This document shows, piece after piece, positions 58,213 to 64,000 of a DNA stretch of 64,000 nucleotides. Numbering within the stretch: position 1 is the stretch's first letter; the number at the start of each line of letters is the position of its first letter. Under the pieces are notes generated by a model. That model saw nothing but the letters and a program-made list of their open reading frames with translations, did no database searches and had not been told where the DNA came from. Source of the stretch: CBDCVN01 sp965223585 (GTDB lineage: Bacteria; Deinococcota; Deinococci; Deinococcales; Trueperaceae); the NCBI GenBank assembly GCA_965223585.1, contig CBDCWW010000024.1:744001-808000 (forward strand), given 5' to 3'. A program made the position numbers and the translations under genes.

Positions 58213-59574
58213 GTGAGTAAGATAAAGGCTCGAGCTTCCTCTTTGAATATTAATATGTCAAAGCCAAACACTAATTTACATAAACTAAAAAAAGTCACCT
58301 CATTTTTAGGCTTAATGGTCCTTATAGTATGTTCTCTTAACAGTAGTTTTGCCCAAACTAGTGCTGCTACAGAAAGGCTCGAGCGCGAAATAGCTGCCTA
58401 TGAAAACCTGCTATTGTCTCGAGCTGCTGAGTTAAGTGATATAGACAAAGCTCTAGGGACTTTAAGTGCACAGTTTGAGATACGCATAAAAGAACGTGAT
58501 GAATTAAGTAATAAGTTATCCAAATTGCGTGAAGAACACAAAAATCTGCAAGATGAGCTTGAAAAACTAGCACAAGAAATGCAAATGAACGAGGAGCGCT
58601 TAGGGGCTCTTAGTAATGATTTGAGCAATTTGCAGCTTCGCTTGCAGCAAATGCTCCTACACCTACACAGACAAAGCGTGGGCCGCTACGCAAGAGTTTT
58701 AGTAGAATCCGAGTCTTTTTTTGATCTAAGGGTTAGAAGCCACTATTTGTCACTTTTAGCTACACAAGATGCCGAACTTGTCAATGAACTTCAAAGAACC
58801 ATAACAGCTATTGAAAAAGTACAAAAGGACTTGAGCTTACAAATAACTAAACGTAATGAGGCAATAGTTAGGCTCGAGCAAGCTCAAAAAGATGTAGAAG
58901 TTGCCCAAGAAAAACTTAACCAAGCCATAGCAGAACTTGAAGCTAACAAAGAAGGGCAGCTTGCCAAGCGTAGAGCATTAATTAGAGAGCAGGAGAAGCT
59001 CGAGCAAACAATTGTTAATTCACAACAAGCTTTAAGTACAGAAATTGCTCGCTTACAACGTGAAGCAGAAGAAGCACGTAGGCGTGCTGCAGCTGCTCAA
59101 AGAGAGTCTGAAAGGCAACGCTTAAAGGAACAGGCTGCTCGAGTCGATAAGCAAATAAAAGAGCTTAATGTACCAGTCCATGCGCCCGAGAGTGGTTTTT
59201 ATAGCCCAGTACAAAGCGCTAGGCTAGTTATGTCTTACAACCAAGAAGGACCCTATGTTTACCTTCGAGCACCCCAAGCAGGAGCAGCAGTTTATAGCAC
59301 CATGTCAGGAATAGTTACTGCTGTAGCTCAGGTATCAGCCAATAGTGGTTACTTGGTTACTGTGCAACACAGTCAAGACTTAGTTACAGCTTATTTAAAT
59401 TTACAAAGGCCTTTTGTAAAGGTAGGAGATAAAGTCACTCAAGGACAGACTTTAGCTTATTTAGGTGGCGGTACACTAATTCCTGCTAGCAATTTACAAT
59501 TTCGAGTAGGTGTTCCCCGCTCAGGGGGTAGGGTAGCATGGGTAGATCCTGCACCTAAACTAGGTATTCAATAG
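58213..59574 (+). CDS. EnvC/NlpD-like murein hydrolase activator
   Basis: A 453-residue exported protein (hydrophobic segment about 28-47, cleavage near SSFA-Q). Residues about 50-325 are one long coiled coil with alanine/glutamate/arginine-rich heptads, and about 370-450 a LytM/M23 fold. The zinc ligands of active M23 peptidases are missing (HLHF-equivalent reads NLQF), as in EnvC, which activates amidases at the division site. The GTG at 58213 lies six bases after CAAAAT; an ATG at 58255 is an alternative start. CTCGAG occurs six times in this gene. Confidence 0.85.
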   Translation: MSKIKARASSLNINMSKPNTNLHKLKKVTSFLGLMVLIVCSLNSSFAQTSAATERLEREIAAYENLLLSRAAELSDIDKALGTLSAQFEIRIKERDELSNKLSKLREEHKNLQDELEKLAQEMQMNEERLGALSNDLSNLQLRLQQMLLHLHRQSVGRYARVLVESESFFDLRVRSHYLSLLATQDAELVNELQRTITAIEKVQKDLSLQITKRNEAIVRLEQAQKDVEVAQEKLNQAIAELEANKEGQLAKRRALIREQEKLEQTIVNSQQALSTEIARLQREAEEARRRAAAAQRESERQRLKEQAARVDKQIKELNVPVHAPESGFYSPVQSARLVMSYNQEGPYVYLRAPQAGAAVYSTMSGIVTAVAQVSANSGYLVTVQHSQDLVTAYLNLQRPFVKVGDKVTQGQTLAYLGGGTLIPASNLQFRVGVPRSGGRVAWVDPAPKLGIQ

Positions 59575-59579
59575 TTAAG

Positions 59580-59807
59580 TTAACCTAGTAACTTAACTAG
59601 CAACCCTTCACTATCTTTAAAGTTACCTGTTGCTATAATTATAAAATCTATCATTGTCCATATTCCAAGGCCACCTAGAGTTATAACCATAAGAATACCT
59701 GTTAAAACTCTTCCAACGTAAAAACGATGCACTCCTAAATTACCCAGAAAATAACATAGTAATATTGTAGGGGTAAGCCCCTTCTCACTTATGGAATCAT
59801 CACTCAT
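59580..59807 (-). CDS. TM2-domain membrane protein
   Basis: A 75-residue protein with two transmembrane helices joined by a short loop, the TM2 pattern: LLCYFLGNLGVHRFYVGRV, then TLGGLGIWTMIDFIII. The H-R-F-Y-x-G core is intact. The role of TM2 proteins is unknown. It is 20 bp downstream of another TM2 gene in the same direction. Confidence 0.85.
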   Translation of the reverse strand: MSDDSISEKGLTPTILLCYFLGNLGVHRFYVGRVLTGILMVITLGGLGIWTMIDFIIIATGNFKDSEGLLVKLLG

Positions 59808-59827
59808 TAAATCTTAAGCTCCTTAAT

Positions 59828-60118
59828 TTATTTTAACTTTTGACCGGGATAGCAAACTCTGTAACCCTTGCCATCTCTAAAGGTTCCGGTAAGCAATAAA
59901 ATAGTAACAATAAACGAATGAAGCCAGTCAGCAAATAAAGCTAGCACTCCCAATACTAGTTGGCCTCTAAGAAAGAAAAAAAAGGCAATGACCGACAAAC
60001 CCAAGTCACAAATCCCCTCTATAATCCTCCCTAAATAAAAGTGGTGTATGCCTAGCACTCCTAAAGTGGCTGACAAACATACTGCTAGTACATAACTTTT
60101 GTCAGAACACTTTTCCAT
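59828..60118 (-). CDS. TM2-domain membrane protein
   Basis: A 96-residue TM2 protein with VLGIHHFYLGRIIEG in the loop region and a somewhat different second helix (LVLGVLALFADWLHSFIVTI). It precedes the second TM2 gene by 20 bp; the two may form a heteromeric membrane pair. No clear ribosome-binding site is seen. Confidence 0.82.
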   Translation of the reverse strand: MEKCSDKSYVLAVCLSATLGVLGIHHFYLGRIIEGICDLGLSVIAFFFFLRGQLVLGVLALFADWLHSFIVTILLLTGTFRDGKGYRVCYPGQKLK

Positions 60119-60262
60119 TAAAAAACCTCATATTTTTATTTCTAATATTGTTGAGTATAAAAAGTAGTTAATTAAAAAAATCAATAATTTAACTTGATAA
60201 TCAAAAGCCATAATAACCTTATCTCAATCAAGGGATCAACAATTTATCTCAAAGAGACAAGA

Positions 60263-60739
60263 TTACTTTATAAAATACCTTTCCTCACTCTGTTTATGCT
60301 TACGAGCCTTTAATGCCAAATCATCTACCAATTCATTTTCTGGATGCCCAGCATGCCCCTGAACCCATTCCCAAGTAATAACATGGGCATGACTCAATTT
60401 AAGCAAAGCTTGCCATAAATCTTGATTTTTAACAGGCTTTCTAGTAGCTGTGCGCCAGCCATTTTTTTGCCACGTATCTAACCAACCCTCTGTAAAAGCA
60501 TGTTTAAGATAATGTGAGTCTGTAACTAAAGTCACTTGGCAAGAGTCTTTTAAAGCTTCCAAAGCACGGACAGCAGCAGTCAACTCCATACGGTTATTGG
60601 TAGTGTTTGACTCGTAAGCTGAGCATAACTTTTGGACTTTGCCTTTAGGAGTTTCAAAACTAAGCAGGTACCCCCAGCCACCTTCTTTAGACTTAGTGTC
60701 ACAAGAACCATCAGTGTAAATTTGTACATACTTAATCAA
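60263..60739 (-). CDS. rnhA: Ribonuclease HI
   Basis: Cleaves the RNA strand of RNA-DNA hybrids, for example R-loops and primers. The 158-residue protein has the four catalytic acids: IYTDGSC, NNRMELTAA, LVTDSHYL and ENELVDDLA, plus the basic-protrusion-like GWRTATRKPVKNQDLW. The length is typical. It follows trpD at 49 bp and may be cotranscribed. Confidence 0.95.
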   Translation of the reverse strand: MIKYVQIYTDGSCDTKSKEGGWGYLLSFETPKGKVQKLCSAYESNTTNNRMELTAAVRALEALKDSCQVTLVTDSHYLKHAFTEGWLDTWQKNGWRTATRKPVKNQDLWQALLKLSHAHVITWEWVQGHAGHPENELVDDLALKARKHKQSEERYFIK

Positions 60740-60788
60740 TATATGATTCCAAAGTATTTTGCGTTTTAATTAAAACTAAGGGAAACTT

Positions 60789-61814
60789 TCAGTTAGTGCT
60801 CCCAAAAGCAATATACTCATCTAGCTTAGCAATAGCCTTGCCACTATCAATAGCTTCTTTTGCAAGAGCAATGCCAGCTTTAATGTCTTCAGCTTTGCTA
60901 GTTAGATAAAGCCCTGTCCCTGCATTTAAAAGCACAGTATCGAGTTTTGCGCCTATTAACTCACCACTTAAGACTTTGCGAATAGCTCGAGCATTTTCCT
61001 CAGCAGTATCGCCATAAATCTCTTCAATAGGAAAATGCCCTAGACCCACTTCTTCAGGAGTAAGTTCATAGTTCGTTAATTGACCATCTTTATACTCAGT
61101 AACTCTATTACTGCCACTTAGGTTTAATTCATCTAAACCATTACCATGCACAACCATGGCGTGTTCTATACCTAGGCCAGCTAAAACTTTGGCATAAGTT
61201 TCTGTCAAATTAGGACTATATACTCCCATAAGCTGACGAGTAGCGCCAGCAGGATTAGTTAAAGGACCAAGTGTGTTAAAAATAGTGCGCACTTTTATGT
61301 CTGCCCGTATAGGAGCAACAAATTTCATAGCTGGGTGATGTGATCTAGCAAAAATAAAACCTATACCTATCTCCTCAATACTTTTGGCTATACTTTCAGG
61401 GGATAATGCTAAGTTTGCCCCTAAGGCTTCCAAAACATCTGCTGCCCCTGACTTGCGTGTTACACCTCGATTACCATGTTTCGCTACCTTTGCACCAGCT
61501 GCAGCAGCAACAAACATAGATGCAGTACTAATGTTAAAGGTATTAATGCCAGTACCACCAGTGCCTACTATATCTAGTAAAGGCTCATTTATCTGTGGCA
61601 CTACGTTAACAGCTCTTTCTCGCATAGCTTCAGCAAAGCCTATAATTTCTTCTATGGTTTCGCCTCGAGTGCGCAAGCCAGCAAGAAGTGCTGCTGCTTG
61701 CATTCGGCTCATCTGGCCGTCCATAAGCACACCCATAATATTGTGTGCTTCTGTTTGACTCAGTGTTTTACCATCAAGAACATAATTAAGCTGATCAATA
61801 ATAGTTGTTGACAT
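60789..61814 (-). CDS. trpD: Anthranilate phosphoribosyltransferase
   Basis: Second step of tryptophan synthesis, joining anthranilate and PRPP. The 341-residue protein has the PRPP loop DIVGTGGTGINTFNIST, KHGNRGVTRKSG and VVHGNGLDELNLSG. GGAGG eight bases before the ATG sets the start. No other trp gene is in view. A short open frame with two close tryptophan codons overlaps its start (61760-61846). Confidence 0.95.
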   Translation of the reverse strand: MSTTIIDQLNYVLDGKTLSQTEAHNIMGVLMDGQMSRMQAAALLAGLRTRGETIEEIIGFAEAMRERAVNVVPQINEPLLDIVGTGGTGINTFNISTASMFVAAAAGAKVAKHGNRGVTRKSGAADVLEALGANLALSPESIAKSIEEIGIGFIFARSHHPAMKFVAPIRADIKVRTIFNTLGPLTNPAGATRQLMGVYSPNLTETYAKVLAGLGIEHAMVVHGNGLDELNLSGSNRVTEYKDGQLTNYELTPEEVGLGHFPIEEIYGDTAEENARAIRKVLSGELIGAKLDTVLLNAGTGLYLTSKAEDIKAGIALAKEAIDSGKAIAKLDEYIAFGSTN

Positions 61815-61846
61815 TTAAAATACCTCCAAAACCACTTTCTCCCCAT
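61760..61846 (-). other. Possible Trp-containing upstream frame overlapping trpD start
   Basis: An ATG at 61846 opens MGRKWFWRYFKCQQ... (28 codons) in another frame, running over the trpD ribosome-binding site and start. The Trp codons are at 61834-61832 and 61828-61826; the AGG of the next codon is part of the trpD Shine-Dalgarno. Stalling at those codons would affect access to the trpD start. It has no ribosome-binding site of its own and may be chance. Confidence 0.25.
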
Positions 61847-62069
61847 GAGTGTGTGGTAGGGACCTTAAACTGTTTTTTGTGTTCTTTTGGAGCTATGATT
61901 TGTCCTTTTGATGTAATTAGCATAGCTTCAATATGAAAAAGTTATACCAAAATGTCAAGACTTGATTACTCAAGGCCTTTGCTATGGTGTTTCTTTCTAC
62001 TTCTACAATTTCAGAATATAGTACTGTAATTTCTGTGATATGTTGTTTACCAAAGCTAGGAACTAGCAT

Positions 62070-62099
62070 TTGACAACATGCTTAGGTAATAATTATACT
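62070..62099 (+). promoter_or_regulatory. Strong promoter of the methyltransferase-leuD transcript
   Basis: TTGACA (62070-62075), 18-bp spacer, TATACT (62094-62099). The predicted start, about 62105-62107, coincides with the GTG of a leader peptide. Confidence 0.8.
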
Positions 62100-62105
62100 C
62101 TTTTT

Positions 62106-62171
62106 GTGGAATTATTTGTAGTGCCCTCTCTTTATAAAGTTCTAAAACTAATTTTTGAGGTTGCTGCATAG
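62106..62171 (+). CDS. Leaderless leader peptide rich in Leu/Val/Ile (attenuation)
   Basis: From a GTG at the predicted transcription start runs a 21-codon frame, VELFVV...KVLKLIFEVAA, ending TAG at 62169-62171. Ten of 21 residues are branched-chain amino acids, with CTA AAA CTA ATT near the end. The stop codon lies just after segment GAGGTTGC (62157-62164), which can pair with the left arm of the downstream terminator. This is the geometry of ribosome-mediated attenuation as in leu/ilv operons. The peptide is predicted, not proven. Confidence 0.6.
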   Translation: MELFVVPSLYKVLKLIFEVAA

Positions 62172-62198
62172 CTAGCTGAATCTTAGCTTATTAAATGC

Positions 62199-62234
62199 AA
62201 CCCTCAGTCTAAAAACTGAGGGTTTTCTGTTTTT
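62199..62234 (+). terminator. Attenuator terminator before the methyltransferase-leuD transcript
   Basis: AACCCTCAGT (62199-62208), loop CTAAAA, ACTGAGGGTT (62215-62224), then TTCTGTTTTT. The perfect ten-pair stem ends one base before the GGAG ribosome-binding site of the next gene, so it lies inside that gene's leader. Its left arm overlaps GCAACCCTC (62197-62205), complementary apart from one bulge to GAGGTTGC at 62157-62164, giving a competing antiterminator. Confidence 0.85.
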
Positions 62235-62243
62235 GGAGAATTA

Positions 62244-62867
62244 ATGTTTTTGGATCAGAATATCTCAAACTTACCTGTTCAAATAAAACCCCTCGAGGAA
62301 GAAACTAAAAATCTTGGTTTTGAAATGGCTTCAGATTATCTTACAGGTAACCTTTTACGTACACTTGTGGCATCAAAGCCCGCAGGCAAGTTTTTGGAAA
62401 TAGGCACTGGGACAGGTTTAGCTACAGCATGGATGCTTTCTGGCATGGATGAAAAGTCTACCTTGCTTACTGTAGATAAAAACCCTGCAGTAACAGCTAT
62501 AGCAGAAAAACACCTAAGCTATGATTCAAGGTTAGATATTCGCACTCAAGATGGCCTAACTCTCCTAGAAGAACTGCAAGGTGAGCACTTTGATCTCATT
62601 TTTGCAGATACATGGCCGGGAAAGCTTAAAAATCCTGAATTGGCACTTAACTTGCTTAAGATAGGTAGTTTTTATGTCATTGATGATATGCACAACTTAA
62701 ATGCCTTGCCTAAAAGAGTAGCAGGCCTTAGTCAAGAAGTTTTACAGCAAATACCTAAGCAAATGCAGATTTTAATGGAGTTGCTCGAGTCCAAAGCAGA
62801 TCTAGTCACTACAAAGCTATCTTGGTCAACAGGTATAATGATTTGCACTAAAATAGCTAATAGCTAA
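62244..62867 (+). CDS. SAM-dependent O-methyltransferase-like protein
   Basis: A 207-residue class I methyltransferase: motif I FLEIGTGTGLATAWML (about 52-67), acidic end of beta-2 LLTVDKNPA, and FDLIFADTWPGK for beta-4, as in caffeoyl-CoA/catechol O-methyltransferase-type enzymes. The substrate is unknown. GGAG lies five bases before the ATG, immediately after the attenuator. leuD follows 14 bp downstream, so both are on the attenuated transcript. Confidence 0.85.
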   Translation: MFLDQNISNLPVQIKPLEEETKNLGFEMASDYLTGNLLRTLVASKPAGKFLEIGTGTGLATAWMLSGMDEKSTLLTVDKNPAVTAIAEKHLSYDSRLDIRTQDGLTLLEELQGEHFDLIFADTWPGKLKNPELALNLLKIGSFYVIDDMHNLNALPKRVAGLSQEVLQQIPKQMQILMELLESKADLVTTKLSWSTGIMICTKIANS

Positions 62868-62881
62868 TAATGGAGGTACCT

Positions 62882-63490
62882 ATGGCACTTGAAAAAATTA
62901 CTCAAATAACAGGACATGGCGTTTACATTCCCGGTGATGATATAGACACTGATCGCATTATCCCAGCTCGCTTCCTTAAGTGTGTTACTTTCGATGACTT
63001 GGCTGAAGGTTTGTTTGCTGATGTGCGCTTTGACCAAGAGGGCAATAAACAAAATCATCCTTTAAATGATCCTCACTTTGAAGGAGCTAGCATAATGTTG
63101 GTGGGTAGTAATTTTGGTAGTGGCTCATCACGTGAGCACGCACCACAATCTATTTATCGTGCAGGCTTTAAAGCTATAATTGGGGAAAGTTTCGCCGAAA
63201 TTTTCTTTGGGAATGCTACAACCTTAGGGATGCCTTGTGTAGAAGCTACTAAAGGACAAATCGAAGCAATGGCTGCTACTATAGAAGCTAATCCCCAAGC
63301 AGAAATCACTGTTGATGTCGAAAACAAAACTGTTACAGTAGGGGATAAAACTTATGAGGTAAACATTAAAGATACTGCCCGTCATGCACTTATTAGTGGA
63401 CGCTGGGACCCTTTACAAGAACTTTTGGAAAATGATAGAGCCATTGGTGAAACTGTAGCAAGATTACCTTATCTTTCACATGCTTATTAA
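62882..63490 (+). CDS. leuD: 3-isopropylmalate dehydratase small subunit
   Basis: With LeuC isomerises 2-isopropylmalate to 3-isopropylmalate. The 202-residue protein has DDIDTDRIIPARFLK, LVGSNFGSGSSREHAP (swivel-domain signature) and GESFAEIFFGNATTLG. The ATG at 62882 follows GGAGG by five bases; an ATG at 62870 contains that site and is not the start. leuC is not in the window. Its expression should depend on the leader at 62070-62243. Confidence 0.95.
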   Translation: MALEKITQITGHGVYIPGDDIDTDRIIPARFLKCVTFDDLAEGLFADVRFDQEGNKQNHPLNDPHFEGASIMLVGSNFGSGSSREHAPQSIYRAGFKAIIGESFAEIFFGNATTLGMPCVEATKGQIEAMAATIEANPQAEITVDVENKTVTVGDKTYEVNIKDTARHALISGRWDPLQELLENDRAIGETVARLPYLSHAY

Positions 63491-63514
63491 GCCTAATCGC
63501 CTTAGAATGCTAGA

Positions 63515-64000
63515 GTGTTAGTCCTTCTAAGTTACTTTATAGGTTCTTTACCTATTGGTAGCTATCTTATTAATTGGCGAACAGGGTTAAAAGCTCGAGA
63601 AGTTTCAGCCCATAATCTAGGGGTAGAAAATTTCCTACATGCTATTGGCATTCCCTTAGCTGTAACTCTGCTGGTAATAGATGCTCTTAAAGGACTTTTA
63701 GTCTTCGTTATTTTTGCAGCTAACCCTTGGACTGCTTTAGGGGTTTATTTTGGTCATCTTTACCCCTTAAATTTATTGACTAGAGGTAATGCACCTAGGG
63801 GACATGGTAATGGTGTTTTACTAGGCTTACTAATGGGCCTCATAATATTAGGGCATCTCCACCTTACTGCAATTTTCTTACCACTGTTCCTTTATATTCT
63901 ATTGTTGACAATTACTCGTTACACTACACTAGCAACTTTAATTAGCTTATTAAGTGTATTTATTTTACTGACAGCTTTACAAGGTTTAACACCTATAGCA
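63515..64000 (+). CDS. PlsY-family glycerol-3-phosphate acyltransferase-like protein, 3' end outside the window
   Basis: At least 162 codons, open to the window edge. Polytopic membrane protein with the PlsY layout: YFIGSLPIGSYLINW at the start, then SAHNLGVENF in place of the usual SGNxGxTN motif, IDALKGLLVF, and FGHLYPL; the glycine-rich GGKGVAT motif is replaced by GNAPRGHGNGV. It may be a divergent PlsY (acyl-phosphate:glycerol-3-phosphate acyltransferase) or a paralogue with changed activity; Deinococcus relatives with SAHNLGVEN come to mind. The GTG start lies six bases after TAGAAT, another leaderless-type arrangement. Confidence 0.75.
   Translation, partial: MLVLLSYFIGSLPIGSYLINWRTGLKAREVSAHNLGVENFLHAIGIPLAVTLLVIDALKGLLVFVIFAANPWTALGVYFGHLYPLNLLTRGNAPRGHGNGVLLGLLMGLIILGHLHLTAIFLPLFLYILLLTITRYTTLATLISLLSVFILLTALQGLTPIA

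Overview
The window reads as chromosomal DNA of a low-G+C (about 37-38% by eye) member of the Deinococcota (Deinococcus-Thermus). Support comes from a single-stranded-DNA-binding protein with two OB folds in one chain (12973-13812) inside an rpsF-ssb-rpsR-rplI operon, a peptide deformylase with a Deinococcus-like internal insertion and C-terminal tail, a family 5 uracil-DNA glycosylase, a PlsY relative with SAHNLGVEN in place of the usual motif, large AfsR-like STAND regulators, and many promoters whose -10 box lies only 5-8 nt before the start codon, as expected for leaderless mRNAs. An uncultured Trueperales-like lineage would fit, but that placement is inference.

Layout. 0.2-2.7 kb: an exported Cache-domain protein, a DJ-1/PfpI-like protein, then def-fmt. 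3.7-6.5 kb: two exported proteins of unknown role. 6.6-9.5 kb: a divergent HSP90-family ATPase with an overlapping TPR partner. 9.7-12.3 kb: leuA and an ATP-grasp ligase. 12.6-16.4 kb: translation and replication genes (rpsF-ssb-rpsR-rplI, a uracil-DNA glycosylase, tRNA-Ala, rplU-rpmA, the 4.5S SRP RNA). 17.5-20.4 kb: TPR protein, O-antigen ligase-like protein, HNH nuclease. 20.4-26.9 kb: two paralogous STAND (AfsR/SARP-like) regulators flanking a tiny exported peptide gene on the opposite strand; four tandem 11-bp repeats of the kind SARP proteins bind lie in front of the peptide gene. 27-34.6 kb: HtrA-like protease, an IS200/IS605 remnant, purB, a beta-lactamase-fold protein, mazEF divergent from uvrB. 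34.6-39.9 kb: Rieske-glutamate synthase fusion, nnrE, small genes, a decayed IS1-like element and an apparently acquired CPBP protease. 39.9-46 kb: a lyase, an acetolactate-synthase-like enzyme, an RraA-like protein, a merF mercury-uptake cassette with a second, frameshifted merF 4 kb away, and a Crp/Fnr regulator. 46-52.7 kb: dxs, tRNA-Asp, an Mrr-like nuclease, a PAS-GGDEF-EAL protein, a GntR regulator. 52.9-64 kb: an ankyrin protein, a large FAD/Fe-S dehydrogenase, an EnvC-like protein, TM2 proteins, rnhA, trpD, then a methyltransferase-leuD transcript preceded by what looks like a ribosome-mediated attenuator, and a PlsY-like gene cut by the window edge.

Three signals deserve most attention. 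(1) CTCGAG occurs 74 times by eye, about ten times the composition expectation, a highly iterated palindrome comparable to cyanobacterial HIP1; it is absent from the IS element and CPBP gene. (2) At 62.07-62.24 kb a strong promoter, a leaderless 21-codon leader peptide rich in Leu/Val/Ile codons, and mutually exclusive antiterminator and terminator hairpins precede a transcript containing leuD. (3) At 23.5-27 kb a STAND/SARP-type regulator is divergent from a small exported peptide gene whose promoter carries 11-bp-phased repeats and whose mRNA leader is structured, a candidate peptide-linked regulatory circuit.
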